A DNA stretch of 64,000 nt. Origin: Marinomonas sp. MED121. Lineage in GTDB: Bacteria; Pseudomonadota; Gammaproteobacteria; Pseudomonadales; Marinomonadaceae. Below, piece by piece: positions 1 through 8,388 of the stretch (position 1 is the stretch's first letter; every line of letters starts with the position of its first letter). The notes beneath the pieces were generated by a model. It made no database searches and had not been told where the DNA came from. It saw only the letters and a list, made by a program, of their open reading frames with translations. Position numbers and translations under genes: made by a program. Location of the stretch: positions 563,087-627,086 of the forward strand of contig NZ_CH672432.1 of assembly GCF_000153025.1 (NCBI RefSeq), in the 5' to 3' direction.

Positions 1-1
1 C

Positions 2-415
2 AACCATCCTTTTGGCGCTTTATTGGTAATTGATAACAGGTTAGCGTTAGAAGCTGAGAACACAGTTAATACCTACAATGATGCGACCCGCCATGCTGAG
101 ATGAACTTGGTTAGTCAAGCTTGTCAAAACCTTAGCGAAAGCCAACGCAAAGAAGCGGTTCTTTATACCTCAACAGAACCCTGCGCCATGTGTGCCGGAG
201 CCATTTATTGGTCTGGCATCAAGCAAGTGGTCTATGCCTGTAGCGGCAGTGAATTAAACGAGATAGCTGGCAAAAGCTTAATTTGTCATAGTGAAGAGGT
301 GTTTTTGGGAGCAGTTAATCCACCGAGTGTCAGATCCACTCAATCACAATCCCTTATTGAGCAAGCTTGTGAGCAACATAAAAAATATTGGATTGAAGAT
401 TGGTCATGCCTTTAG
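2..415 (+). CDS. Nucleoside/guanine deaminase-type zinc deaminase (5' end missing)
   Basis: This is the C-terminal part of a cytidine/deoxycytidylate-deaminase-fold protein that hydrolyses an amino group from a base or nucleoside. Visible are HAEMN (zinc His and proton-shuttling Glu) and PCAMC (two zinc Cys), which form the complete active site. The reading frame stays open to the left edge (residues NHPFGALLV before the first possible TTG), and this stretch is the usual N-terminal strand of the family, so the true start lies outside the window. The length and the HAEMN motif fit guanine or nucleoside deaminases better than a confident TadA call. Substrate is not decided by sequence. Confidence 0.85.
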   Translation, partial: NHPFGALLVIDNRLALEAENTVNTYNDATRHAEMNLVSQACQNLSESQRKEAVLYTSTEPCAMCAGAIYWSGIKQVVYACSGSELNEIAGKSLICHSEEVFLGAVNPPSVRSTQSQSLIEQACEQHKKYWIEDWSCL

Positions 416-672
416 GTTAAGGGATTCAAAGACTAAGGCGATTCAAAGACTAAGCACTCAAAAAACAACGTATTCGAAAACGCTTTATAAAGGTTTCAAA
501 ACTGTTACACATTTGCGAACTAGTTACACAAAAATCAGATGGGTCAGACTTGATCACCAACCTGTTATTTGAGGATAATGATTTGAAGATAATGTATTCA
601 CCTTAAAAACTTGATTCATTAGGGCTAAGCAAGCCTAACGCTAGCCCTAACTATTAATAGCAAATACCCATT

Positions 673-1854
673 ATGAGTCGAAAAAACATCTCTGCCTTAA
701 GCATGATAGCTACCATTTCAATCGCGTTAATGGCGTGCTCTACTCAGCCCCAAGACCCGGCATTTCAAGCGGCTAAAACGCTTCCTAAGTATGATCAAAC
801 CACTTTTTCTGCCTATGTCGCTGAGACTAAGCAATGGTTAGAAACGAACCGCGTGTTTATGACGCAAGATAAAGAGTCTGAATTACTCGACGTTTTACCC
901 AGAGAATACAAGCCGCAACACCCTAATGGTCAAGGTGTACTGCTTGTGCATGGTTTGGGTGACACCCCCTACTCTTTTATTAACGTTGCAGAGCATTTAG
1001 CAGATAAAGGCTATTTGGTACGCACTGTTTTACTGTCTGGTCATGCCAGTAAAGTGGGTGATTTGCAGCTTCCTTCGCTGGAAGATTGGCAAGGCATCGT
1101 TGATCATCACACTAAGCTATTAAAAACGAATGTAGCGTCTATCTGGGTTGGCGGCTACTCTACGGGGGCAAACCTAGTCACAGATCTTGCCATCCAAGAC
1201 GAGTCTATTAATGGAATACTCCTTTTTTCCCCTGCCTTTCAACCAAATTCCTCTTCGGTCAAATATGCAGGGCTTGCCAGCTACTTTATGACCTGGGCCG
1301 ATCAAGACCCAGAGGATAACCCGCTTAGGTATAACTCTCTGCCCATGAGTGCAGCGGCTGTTTATTATGAAACCTCTGTCGAAGTCAGAGGCCAGCTAGA
1401 AGACATCCAATATGATAAGCCGGTTTTCATGTTAATGAGTGAAGGCGATAAAGTCATAGACACTCAATTTGCGATTAATGTATTCACGCAACAGTTTAAT
1501 CACCCCAATAACCGCTTAATCTGGCAAGGAGAAAAGGCATTAGCAGAGCCAAGGTCCACCACTCTATCGATGAGATTACCTGAACAGCGTATTTCCAACG
1601 GCTCGCACATGGGCTTACTTTTTGCCCCTAATAACCCAAATTATGGGGTAAAAGGAACAAGCCGTATTTGCAGCAATGGTCAAACACAAGATCAAGAAGT
1701 CGCCTGTATGAAGGGTGATGATGTGTGGTTTTCCGCTTGGGGCTATAGAGAAGCAAACAAAAACCACGCTCGCCTCACCTATAACCCTTATTTCAAAGAA
1801 TCCATGGCCTTGTTAGATCAAGTGATGGGAAATGAGACAGCATTAGCTAATTAA
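673..1854 (+). CDS. Alpha/beta hydrolase, lipoprotein
   Basis: A 393-residue serine hydrolase of the alpha/beta fold, probably an esterase or lipase-like enzyme anchored to a membrane from the outside. The N-terminus is a lipoprotein signal ending in LMAC with Cys22 as the lipidated residue. LVHGLGD (about residue 92) is the oxyanion-hole strand, and GGYSTG (about 163) is the nucleophile elbow with Ser. SNGSHMG near residue 315 probably supplies the catalytic His. It stands alone, with about 250 bp of apparently non-coding DNA upstream. Family and export are clear; the substrate is not. Confidence 0.8.
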   Translation: MSRKNISALSMIATISIALMACSTQPQDPAFQAAKTLPKYDQTTFSAYVAETKQWLETNRVFMTQDKESELLDVLPREYKPQHPNGQGVLLVHGLGDTPYSFINVAEHLADKGYLVRTVLLSGHASKVGDLQLPSLEDWQGIVDHHTKLLKTNVASIWVGGYSTGANLVTDLAIQDESINGILLFSPAFQPNSSSVKYAGLASYFMTWADQDPEDNPLRYNSLPMSAAAVYYETSVEVRGQLEDIQYDKPVFMLMSEGDKVIDTQFAINVFTQQFNHPNNRLIWQGEKALAEPRSTTLSMRLPEQRISNGSHMGLLFAPNNPNYGVKGTSRICSNGQTQDQEVACMKGDDVWFSAWGYREANKNHARLTYNPYFKESMALLDQVMGNETALAN

Positions 1855-1888
1855 CTAGAAAGCATCAGCCCGTATTGGAATAACTTTA

Positions 1889-2296
1889 TCAGAGCCTATC
1901 AGCGGGATGATTCACCCCATCATAGGTTGGAATATCAGGAATTTTTAACGGATTAATCCCTTCCAAACAGGCGACATTAAAACCATATTGAGTGGGGTTT
2001 GATCGACGTTGATGGTGAGTATAAATACCACAGTTAGCACAGAAAAAGTGTTTAGCTGTCTTGGTATTAAACTGATACAAGGTTAAAAATTCTTGCCCTT
2101 TAATGATATGAATTCCAGATAAAGGAACCGATGCCGCAATCGCCCCACGTCGTCGACACAAAGAACAATCACAACGCCTAACATCAAGAAGACCATCGGG
2201 TAAATCAAGTTCAAACTCGACAGAGCCACAATGACATGAGCCTTTATGCCTTTCTTGAACAACAACACCATCAACGCTTTTTAGATTAATAGCCAC
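1889..2296 (-). CDS. GFA family (CENP-V/GFA zinc fold) protein
   Basis: A 135-residue protein with the zinc-binding cysteine pattern of the GFA/CENP-V family: CHCG at 21-24, CDCSLC near 42 and CANCG near 85. The family is named after a glutathione-dependent formaldehyde-activating enzyme, but most members have no proven reaction, so a thiol or formaldehyde role is only a guess. It is a single gene convergent with the upstream hydrolase. A second member of a related zinc-fold type (DUF6151) lies at 34.3 kb. Confidence 0.85.
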   Translation of the reverse strand: MAINLKSVDGVVVQERHKGSCHCGSVEFELDLPDGLLDVRRCDCSLCRRRGAIAASVPLSGIHIIKGQEFLTLYQFNTKTAKHFFCANCGIYTHHQRRSNPTQYGFNVACLEGINPLKIPDIPTYDGVNHPADRL

Positions 2297-2596
2297 ACTT
2301 AACGCCTTTTATGGGCATGCAGATTAAATACTAGCTGTAGGAGAGAACCTGATAAACACTTCAATCCAAATGGCATTTCCATTTTCTATATTAGTATCAA
2401 ACCTCTGATCAATTCTGCTACTTAATCTAATAGCAATAACCTAACTTGTTCAAAGCAACTCTAACTGACAACTATACGCCTTAGTTTTTTATTCTGTTAT
2501 CCAAGATCTTTACCTACTAAGCGTTAAGGTCATGCTATCATCCTCGCCCGAGCTCTCATTATCTAATATTGTCTAATTAGTTTAAATTGATAACTT
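2297..2596. other. Divergent intergenic region
   Basis: About 300 bp between the divergent GFA gene and rarD. It must hold both promoters. I see no palindromic operator, hairpin or small gene in it. Confidence 0.5.
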
Positions 2597-3517
2597 ATGC
2601 CCTTCTCCATGTTTAAGAATAAAACCGTACATTTTTCAGCACGCAAGAAAGGCGTATTGGCATCGATAATCGCGTCTTGTTTATTTGCTATGCTCCCCCT
2701 GTATGTACAGTTTCAACCAAGTTTATCAGAACTAAATGCTTCGGAAGCGGGCCATTGGTTAACGGGCCAAAGAGTGTTGTGGAGCTCTGTCATTATGTTA
2801 TTGGGATTAGCCATCCTTGGACGAATATCAGCATTGTGGGAACAATTAAAACAATGGCGGTTATGGCCTAGCTTTTTTCTTTCTGCCTGTTTGATTGCAC
2901 CACAATTTTGGATTTTTGTCTGGGCGCCATTACAAGGTGAAATACTTTCTGTGGCGTTAGGCTATTTTGCACTGCCTCTCACCTTGGTTGCCGTTGGCTA
3001 TTTTGTGTATGGCGAGCAATTAACTCGCGCACAATGGCTGGCATGCATGATTGCAGCTTCTGGTGTCATTTATGCCTATGTGATTGCTGATGGTATCTCG
3101 TGGATTGTATTAGTCATTGCCCTAGGCTATCCACTGTACTTTATGAATCGCCGACGTTTCTCAATCGCTAGCGACATAGTATTTACCTTAGACAACCTTT
3201 TTATATTGCCAATGGCACTGCTTGCCATGGTCTATTTACACCCTTTTCATGAATGGCCACACATTGAGCTTTGGTCTTGGGCTTATTTCCTAGGGTTAGG
3301 GCTAATAGGCACTTTACCCATGCTTTTATTTTTATTCGCCTCACAAAAACTTCCACTCAGCCTGTTCGGATTACTCACTTATATAGAACCCACATTGGTT
3401 TTTTGTCTTGGTCTAATACTGGGTGAACGTATCGAGCTAATCCAATGGCCAATCTATGGCGCGATTATGCTTGCCTTGTTATTAATTGCTATCGATAGAG
3501 ATAAGCGAAATCGTTAG
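2597..3517 (+). CDS. rarD: RarD-type EamA/DMT superfamily transporter
   Basis: A 306-residue inner-membrane protein with about ten hydrophobic segments in two EamA-type halves. The N-terminal GVLASIIASCLFAMLPLY and the sequence GLLTYIEPTL near the C-terminus are characteristic of RarD proteins. Family members are called chloramphenicol-sensitive protein RarD after an older Pseudomonas phenotype, but the transported substrate is unknown. The ATG at 2597 has a poor ribosome site; an in-frame ATG at 2609 is an alternative. It appears monocistronic. Confidence 0.8.
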   Translation: MPFSMFKNKTVHFSARKKGVLASIIASCLFAMLPLYVQFQPSLSELNASEAGHWLTGQRVLWSSVIMLLGLAILGRISALWEQLKQWRLWPSFFLSACLIAPQFWIFVWAPLQGEILSVALGYFALPLTLVAVGYFVYGEQLTRAQWLACMIAASGVIYAYVIADGISWIVLVIALGYPLYFMNRRRFSIASDIVFTLDNLFILPMALLAMVYLHPFHEWPHIELWSWAYFLGLGLIGTLPMLLFLFASQKLPLSLFGLLTYIEPTLVFCLGLILGERIELIQWPIYGAIMLALLLIAIDRDKRNR

Positions 3518-3642
3518 TGGGCATGATGAGGGAGCGGCTAGATGAGTGTTATGGGTGGTAATTCGTAAACTGTTATAGGTTGCTGCTACATAATCAGAAA
3601 AGAAATAAAAAAACAGTCTTATTAAAGTTTTATTAGTCGTGT

Positions 3643-3942
3643 TTAACTTTTTAATAGAAATCTAAGTAGATCACGTTCTTGGCGCATAACATGAAGAATA
3701 TAAACTTTGTCACTATCCACTTTATAGAATATACGACAAGGATTAAAAGTGACTTCACGGTAATTTAAGTTCGCTAGTTCCAGTGGTTTTTTACTTGATT
3801 CTGGATGATTTTCTAATCTAGATATTTTATCAAATATTTTTTGAGTTAACTTCCTCGCAGCAGGAAAATTACTTAAAGCAATGTATTCAGCTATCTCATT
3901 TAAGTCATCAAGGGCTGGTGATGTCCATATTACTTCAGCCAT
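3643..3942 (-). CDS. ParE/RelE-fold toxin of a type II toxin-antitoxin module
   Basis: A 99-residue RelE/ParE superfamily protein. It opens with VIWTSPALDDLNEIAEYIA, the typical ParE strand-helix, and ends with the strands YREVTFNPCRIFYKV and VYILHVMRQERDL. The latter resembles the ParE (gyrase-poisoning) branch more than the mRNA-cutting RelE branch, but the target cannot be fixed from sequence. Its start overlaps the end of the upstream antitoxin gene by 13 bp, so translation is probably coupled. Toxin after antitoxin in one operon is the classical arrangement. Confidence 0.85.
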   Translation of the reverse strand: MAEVIWTSPALDDLNEIAEYIALSNFPAARKLTQKIFDKISRLENHPESSKKPLELANLNYREVTFNPCRIFYKVDSDKVYILHVMRQERDLLRFLLKS

Positions 3943-4187
3943 TTACTCATTTTCTCTTTTGCTTCTTGATTTGAAAAGGTGTCACCATTTTTAATTGCTT
4001 GCTCACCTCGTGCAACACCTTCAAGAATTGCCATTCTTTGTTGCATAAACTCATAATCCTCCACATCAACTAAGTAAGCAGATGGTTGGCCATGCTCAGT
4101 AATTAATACAGGTTCTTTTGATGTATGTAAGTCAGCTAGAATTTTAGTCGCTTGCCGTTTGAGTGTTGTAACAAGTTCAACTTTCAT
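3930..4187 (-). CDS. Phd/YefM-type antitoxin
   Basis: An 85-residue antitoxin of the Phd/YefM family. The N-terminal part (VTTLKRQATKILADL, then PVLITEHGQPSAYLV) is the Phd DNA-binding dimerisation domain, and the C-terminal tail would be the segment that wraps the toxin. Antitoxins of this family usually repress their own operon, often with the toxin as co-repressor. An AT-rich promoter region lies upstream around 4200-4240. It neutralises the ParE-like toxin encoded directly downstream. Confidence 0.85.
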   Translation of the reverse strand: MKVELVTTLKRQATKILADLHTSKEPVLITEHGQPSAYLVDVEDYEFMQQRMAILEGVARGEQAIKNGDTFSNQEAKEKMSKWLK

Positions 4188-4402
4188 AATAAAGCCTATA
4201 TAAACCTTAAATAATGTATCACTATAGTATCACATTCGTTCAAGCTTACAACGAAACTGCTGAAGCCTCTGTAAGAAGCTTAAAAAATTGCTTTAAATAA
4301 GACATATATGAACGTCCATATACGTCCTATTAAAACAAACGAGCCTAACCCTGTCTGATGTAACCAACAGGTCTTTTCATTTGATATACGCTTTTTCTAC
4401 AC

Positions 4403-4771
4403 TTAATTTGGTGAGTGTAGACCCATTTTATTACCCTCTGAATCAAGGAAAATAGCGAAATACCCCATATCATCCGCATGGGCTGTTTTGGGAATGAGAA
4501 TTTTACCGCCATTCTTTTCAACTCTATCAAGAATGATTTGAAGGTTTTCGCCACCATTGAGATATATTGTCACACCATCTGTTGAAGGTCGTAAACCTTC
4601 TTCCTTCAAGATGACGCCAGTAACCGCTTGCTCTTCATAGGGGAGTATGCCCATTTCTATTCCTGGCATTTCCACTTTCTCAATATTCATGTCTAAGATG
4701 GCTTGATAGAACTCAATTGCTCGTGAAATATCTGTTGCTGGAATTTCGAAAATTGAAATATAACTATTCAT
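4403..4771 (-). CDS. VOC (glyoxalase/bleomycin-resistance fold) protein
   Basis: A 122-residue single-domain VOC protein of the small glyoxalase-like type, with an N-terminal beta-alpha-beta unit (FEIPATDISRAIEFYQAIL) and a C-terminal FAIFLDSEGNKMGLHS. The family includes metal-dependent lyases, dioxygenases and drug-binding proteins, so the activity is open. I chose the ATG at 4771 because GGAG lies at the correct distance before it. The longer frame reaching 4864 has no ribosome site and reads into DNA next to the repeat element. MITE copy 1 begins about 115 bp upstream and may have changed the promoter. Confidence 0.75.
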   Translation of the reverse strand: MNSYISIFEIPATDISRAIEFYQAILDMNIEKVEMPGIEMGILPYEEQAVTGVILKEEGLRPSTDGVTIYLNGGENLQIILDRVEKNGGKILIPKTAHADDMGYFAIFLDSEGNKMGLHSPN

Positions 4772-4886
4772 ATCTGCTCCACTTTTATTAATGTTTGTTC
4801 CGCTCTTTTGCCTTTCCATTTCAGCATCATCTGCACTAAAAGCAGAATAGCTAAATATACACATTGCTAAGGTCAGGCTAAGTCTA

Positions 4887-5165
4887 GGGAAACTACGATT
4901 AAGTCACCTCTTCTCAGTCTGCTCTTCTAAGGTATATGGGAAAAAGTATCACACAAGGCGTTACTTTGACGTAATGTAGGTACCTTTCGAGAAGTAACAA
5001 CACAGGGTGTTACTTTTTCTGAAGGACCCGAAGGGCGTGGTTTAAAAGCCCTATCTCTATGTTGAGGACCTTATCAATAGAATAACTATTAAGTTACGCT
5101 CCTCGCCATAAATCTAGCGGCTTTTATCCACACGCTGAGGCGGGAGGACTTATTCGCAGCTTCCC
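4887..5165 (+). mobile_element. MITE-like element, copy 1 (279 bp, TA flanks)
   Basis: This element starts GGGAAACTACGATTAAGTC and ends with the near-inverse GACTTATTCGCAGCTTCCC, flanked on both sides by TA (4885-4886 and 5166-5167). The inverted similarity continues inward to roughly 33 bp (CCTC...CTCAG). Inside is a second inverted pair (GAAAAAGTATCACAC near 4940 and GTGTTACTTTTTC near 5010) that could fold into a hairpin. It has no coding potential. Further copies lie at 9.0, 21.4, 38.2 and 48.0 kb. TA flanks and short inverted ends fit a MITE mobilised by an IS630/Tc1-mariner transposase, which is not present in this window. Confidence 0.8.
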
Positions 5166-5395
5166 TAATAATTACATTTATCATGAGGCCTCACATGGAC
5201 TAATTAAAATGTATAAACAAAACTAAACTTATGGAGGGAAACAGAATTGTAAAAATGCGACAGATTTAAATTACTTGTAAAAAGCGGAAGAGAGAGCCAT
5301 ATTTTCATTTCCTAAAAAGTCTTTTGGCGCGACACCGGTGAAGGCCTTAAAGTCTTTGATGAAATGCGCTTGGTCGTAGGGTAATCCCCCCATTT

Positions 5396-6250
5396 TTAAT
5401 GGAGTTCAGGTGTAGACTTTAAAGTTTGCGTTAAACGCCTTTTTTGTATCGGTGTAATGCCACCAATGCCCATGTTAGGTCGCTCGTTATTGTAAGTCCA
5501 TAACCAGTGCGTTGCTTTATCTTGAAGCGCTTTAATATCTTCGTACAAGTAATGACTCAGCCAATCATATCTCACTGTACGGTTAAATCGCTCTATATAA
5601 GCGTTTTGCTGTGGTTTGCCAGGTTGGATAAAACTGAGCTCAATGCTGTTTTCTTGTGCCCAACTTGCCAGCTTCTCACTGATATACTCAGGGCCATTAT
5701 CACACCGTATCGCTTTAGGTTTACCTCGCCACTCAATAATCTGATTGAGTGCGCGTATAACACGTTCTGCTGGTAAGGATAGGTCCGCATCAATAGTTAA
5801 CCCTTCTCGATTAAAGTCATCAATCACGTTAAACAAACGGCAACGTCGACCATCTGAGAGTTGATCATGCATAAAATCCATTGACCAACATTCATTGATT
5901 TGTTCTGGCACCGCTAAGGGTTCAGGCTTTTCACGGACTAAGCGTTTATGAGGTTTGATGCGCATGTTGAGCTGTAGCTCACGATAAATACGGTAAACAC
6001 GCTTATGGTTCCATGGATAACCACAGACATTTCTGAAGTAGAGAAAACATAGCCCAAAGCCCCAGTTACGCTGATTTTGAGTCAGCCCGATTAATTGCTC
6101 AACAATCAACTGATTCTCATCATTAAGTTTAGGCTGATAACGGTAGCAGGTCTCGCTGATCTTAAACGTCCGACAGGCAGATGCAATACTGAGGTGATAA
6201 GTCACCACAGCCTGTTTGGCCATCGGCTTGCGGTCAGCGGCCTTCACCAC
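5396..6250 (-). CDS. IS3-family transposase OrfB (DDE integrase domain)
   Basis: A 284-residue catalytic half of an IS3-family transposase. An HTH_21-like N-terminus precedes an rve integrase core with the expected DDE residues: Asp in WSMDFMHD, Asp in IRCDNGPEY and Glu in [10 protein letters not shown]. The sequence [20 protein letters not shown] is typical of the IS407 group. It overlaps OrfA by 7 bp, and the family normally makes an OrfAB fusion by programmed -1 frameshifting there. It appears complete and so potentially active. Confidence 0.92.
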   Translation of the reverse strand: MVKAADRKPMAKQAVVTYHLSIASACRTFKISETCYRYQPKLNDENQLIVEQLIGLTQNQRNWGFGLCFLYFRNVCGYPWNHKRVYRIYRELQLNMRIKPHKRLVREKPEPLAVPEQINECWSMDFMHDQLSDGRRCRLFNVIDDFNREGLTIDADLSLPAERVIRALNQIIEWRGKPKAIRCDNGPEYISEKLASWAQENSIELSFIQPGKPQQNAYIERFNRTVRYDWLSHYLYEDIKALQDKATHWLWTYNNERPNMGIGGITPIQKRRLTQTLKSTPELH

Positions 6251-6510
6251 TTTTTTGCCATGGCTTCCTGTATGATCTCTGCCTTGAGTTTTTCTTCGGC
6301 ATACATCTTTTTAAGACGACGGTTTTCTTCTTCGAGTTCTTTCATTCGAGTGATTAAAGAGGCATCCATACCACCGTACTTGGCTCGCCACTTATAAAAG
6401 GTCGAATTACCAATGCCATGCTCGCGACACAGCTCCGCCACGGGCACTCCTGCCTCGGCTTGGTTTAAGATGCCCATGATTTGACTGTCTGAATAGGTTT
6501 TATTTTTCAT
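6244..6510 (-). CDS. IS3-family transposase OrfA (helix-turn-helix subunit)
   Basis: An 88-residue DNA-binding half of the IS3-family transposase. It contains a transposase_8-type helix-turn-helix ([19 protein letters not shown], then [20 protein letters not shown]) and a leucine-zipper coiled coil ([18 protein letters not shown]) used for assembly. It is transcribed inward from the right inverted repeat (6570-6581) and runs 7 bp into OrfB. The start at 6510 is preceded by GGAG in the sequence TAGGAGATCACG. Confidence 0.92.
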   Translation of the reverse strand: MKNKTYSDSQIMGILNQAEAGVPVAELCREHGIGNSTFYKWRAKYGGMDASLITRMKELEEENRRLKKMYAEEKLKAEIIQEAMAKKW

Positions 6511-7380
6511 CGTGATCTCCTAGTAATTAGCTTATTAGAAAACTCTACGACTGACCTCTATTATTTTTCGGGGGGATTACCGTAGTAGTCATGTTGATAG
6601 GCAATATGAGTAAGACTCTCCCCTTCTTCGTTAAGCAGCATCTTTAAAGCACTTTGTAAGCGAATCAATTTGCCTAATTGCTTCGGGCTAGCACCAATTT
6701 GCTTTACGAACATTCTCTCAAGCTGTCTTCTTTTAGATAAATCTTCTTTAAGAATCTCACTAATAGTAGTAGATCCCTTGGTTGCTAAAAGCGTTTCTAC
6801 GGTTGTTTTAACGATACTGTTAACCCTCACCTGATCACTGAGTTTCTTCAGAAAAAATGATTCGATTATCTCGATCCGCTGCTTTGTACCAGTGGCTTGG
6901 ATGATGTCCTGCTCTAGTTGATCTGCGCTTTCTTCTTCAAATAAGGTATTTATTGGCGTCTCTTTGTTAGCCAAGTTTCTAATAGGCGCAGTGACAAAGT
7001 TAGCAAAACCATAAGGGTAAAAACGAATGGCAAAGGTATTAACGTAACCTGTAGGTTCTATATAAAAAGGGTCAATCGTTTGGCCCAACACCATAGCGCG
7101 AGGCTGAATAATGAAATCATCTTCTGATGTATAGCGTTTTATATCATCGCCAAGTATAAACGCCATTTCAATTGTGCCATCAGGAATGATTCGCTGTCGT
7201 TGCGTCTCTTTCGTTTTAGGGACTTCCAAAGTCCAATAACAACTGATTAACGATGCTAAATCTGGATGGGGCTGAAAAGTCTGATAATCCATAGTCTGAT
7301 TGTTGTTCCTAAGAGATACATTTCAGGTTTAAATTTAAAACTACTATATAAGGTTTTATTGCTGATTACATTCCCGTATA

Positions 7381-7400
7381 AAATTGGGGTGGGTGTCTGT
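7381..7400. repeat. REP-like motif GTGGGTGTCTG
   Basis: The sequence AAATTGGGGTGGGTGTCTGT resembles the motif just upstream of the REP-associated transposase gene at 10344-10364. It lies 25 bp before a remnant of that transposase gene, so it may be the end of a decayed second copy. Confidence 0.5.
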
Positions 7401-7424
7401 ATTAATTTTCTTATCTATTAAAGG

Positions 7425-7500
7425 AATAAAGGGAAATAAGGTTTTGGATTGAGTTTGATTCGCTTTGGCCATTTCAATACGAGTCTTGATACTTGTATGT
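7425..7500 (-). pseudogene. Remnant of a second REP-associated transposase gene
   Basis: These 76 bp closely match the segment at about 9608-9683 inside the intact transposase gene, covering the codons for the AKANQTQPKTLFPFIG region, with scattered substitutions. Nothing else of the gene is left here. It lies between two REP-like motifs. Confidence 0.7.
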
Positions 7501-7512
7501 TGTGGGGGTTCT

Positions 7513-7540
7513 AAATTGGAATGCCTGTCCCGATAAAACC
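7513..7540. repeat. REP-like motif GCCTGTCCCG
   Basis: The sequence AAATTGGAATGCCTGTCCCG followed by ATAAAACC recurs with one mismatch at 8247-8275, on the same strand and on the other side of the acetyltransferase gene. It shares the AAATT..A.TG..TGTC frame with the motif upstream of the transposase gene, so I treat all as one REP-like family. Confidence 0.55.
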
Positions 7541-7577
7541 TTAGAACGAATGGGGGGAGTAAGCATTATTTGAATTG

Positions 7578-8114
7578 CTACCATAGACTAGGATCATTTA
7601 ATGCCTCAACACATCGAGTAGAGCCAGCCATAGCCTGAATTTCTTTGCCTTCAAGTGATTGCGCGAGCCAACCAATTGGCTGACTTAGAGGACATGGCGC
7701 TTTTACAATGCCTTCATTGATCTGCTCGAAGCCAGTTTTGGCGTAATAACTTGGGTCACCGTATGTGAATGCCAAACTAACATTTAAACGCCTAAGATAA
7801 TCTAGACCATATTGAATTAACTTTTGACCAATCCCAGTGCCTTGAACATCTGTTGCAACCGCAACCGGCGATAAAATGAATGCTTCTTGGCCACTAGGTA
7901 CTCTGAAGCGGCTGAAGAAGATACACCCAACAATGATACCTTTTTCAAATGCAACGCAGCCAATTAGGTCTTGTGAATTGGTTGTAGAAATTAGATCTTC
8001 AACAAAACCAGCAATTACTTGCCCTTCTATTTCGTTCTCAGATGCAGAGAAAACATTTTTGAAAAGATCAATGACCTCTTGAGACTGAGATTCACTGAAT
8101 AGTGAAAGCTTCAT
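7578..8114 (-). CDS. GNAT-family N-acetyltransferase
   Basis: A 178-residue GNAT protein of the YhbS-like type. The acetyl-CoA site is visible as LSPVAVATDVQGTGIGQKLI (motif A, Q/GxGxG loop), followed by AFTYGDPSYYAKTGFEQI, the second conserved part in this subgroup. The acceptor is unknown; relatives acetylate small molecules or protein N-termini. It is a single gene bracketed by two near-identical REP-like motifs (7513-7540 and 8247-8275), suggesting insertion or shuffling in this mobile region. No convincing attC site flanks it. Confidence 0.8.
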   Translation of the reverse strand: MKLSLFSESQSQEVIDLFKNVFSASENEIEGQVIAGFVEDLISTTNSQDLIGCVAFEKGIIVGCIFFSRFRVPSGQEAFILSPVAVATDVQGTGIGQKLIQYGLDYLRRLNVSLAFTYGDPSYYAKTGFEQINEGIVKAPCPLSQPIGWLAQSLEGKEIQAMAGSTRCVEALNDPSLW

Positions 8115-8246
8115 ATTAATACATCCTAGTGTTCTTCAAGGTAGTTAGCACTTTCTCTGACATGCACATAAAATCGCTGAACACCTCGTTTTTGCAAGAA
8201 AAAAGAGTTGAACAGATAGGCATTTAAAATAGTGATTAAAAAAGAT

Positions 8247-8275
8247 CAAATTGGAGTGCCTGTCCCGATAAAACC
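8247..8275. repeat. REP-like motif GCCTGTCCCG, second copy
   Basis: CAAATTGGAGTGCCTGTCCCG then ATAAAACC; the same motif as at 7513-7540 with a single difference. It lies just upstream of the acetyltransferase gene. Confidence 0.55.
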
Positions 8276-8292
8276 CCTTTATGTTTCGTAAC

Positions 8293-8388
8293 GACTAACG
8301 CTACCATAAGTGCTCAATAAGAGTTTACCAAAATGTGAAGCAGAGCTGGCTAAACTATTACGCGTCAGACTTAATAGTTTTATTAGGC
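8293..8388 (-). other. Possible degenerate attC site of the DUF998 cassette
   Basis: Read on the minus strand, GCCTAAT (8388-8382) and GTTAGTC (8299-8293) form an imperfect R''/R' pair, with weak inner complementarity (CTATTAAGT against ACTTATGGTAG). It overlaps the last 31 bp of the DUF998 gene, as attC sites often do. The match is much poorer than at 10411 and 11303. Confidence 0.4.

Larger units (their letters stand above)
5380..6581 (-). mobile_element. IS3-family insertion sequence, IS407-like, 1202 bp
   Basis: The ends are exact 12-bp inverted repeats GGTAATCCCCCC (5380-5391) and its complement (6570-6581), with weaker similarity beyond. A direct 4-bp duplication GTAG flanks the element (5376-5379 and 6582-6585). 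A 4-bp duplication, a length near 1.2 kb and two overlapping frames are usual for the IS407 subgroup of IS3. The perfect duplication, open frames and intact ends suggest a recent insertion. Confidence 0.9.
5271..7292 (-). pseudogene. AraC-family regulator gene split by an IS3-family insertion
   Basis: The N-terminal 237 codons (7292 down to 6582) encode a DUF6597-like N-terminal domain (HPDLASLISCYWTLEVP, IIPDGTIEMAFILGD) and the first part of an AraC helix-turn-helix (LTHIAYQHDYY). The IS at 5380-6581 interrupts the gene. Beyond it the frame resumes as DQAHFIKDFKAFTGVAPKDF and ends at TAA, 5271-5273. Removing the IS and one copy of the 4-bp duplication restores QHDYYDQAHFIKDF, the standard AraC second helix-turn-helix. 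The intact product would have been about 272 residues. The first piece now ends with a few IS-encoded residues (GNPPEK) and lacks the second DNA-binding helix, so it is most likely inactive. Confidence 0.9.

Noticed and set aside
291..572. A 93-codon frame overlapping the end of the deaminase gene
   Set aside because: It reads in another frame through the conserved deaminase sequence and then through non-coding DNA; no recognisable domain.
4403..4864. Longer VOC protein with an N-terminal extension resembling a signal peptide
   Set aside because: The start at 4771 has a good ribosome site and begins exactly where the VOC fold begins; the extension lacks a ribosome site.
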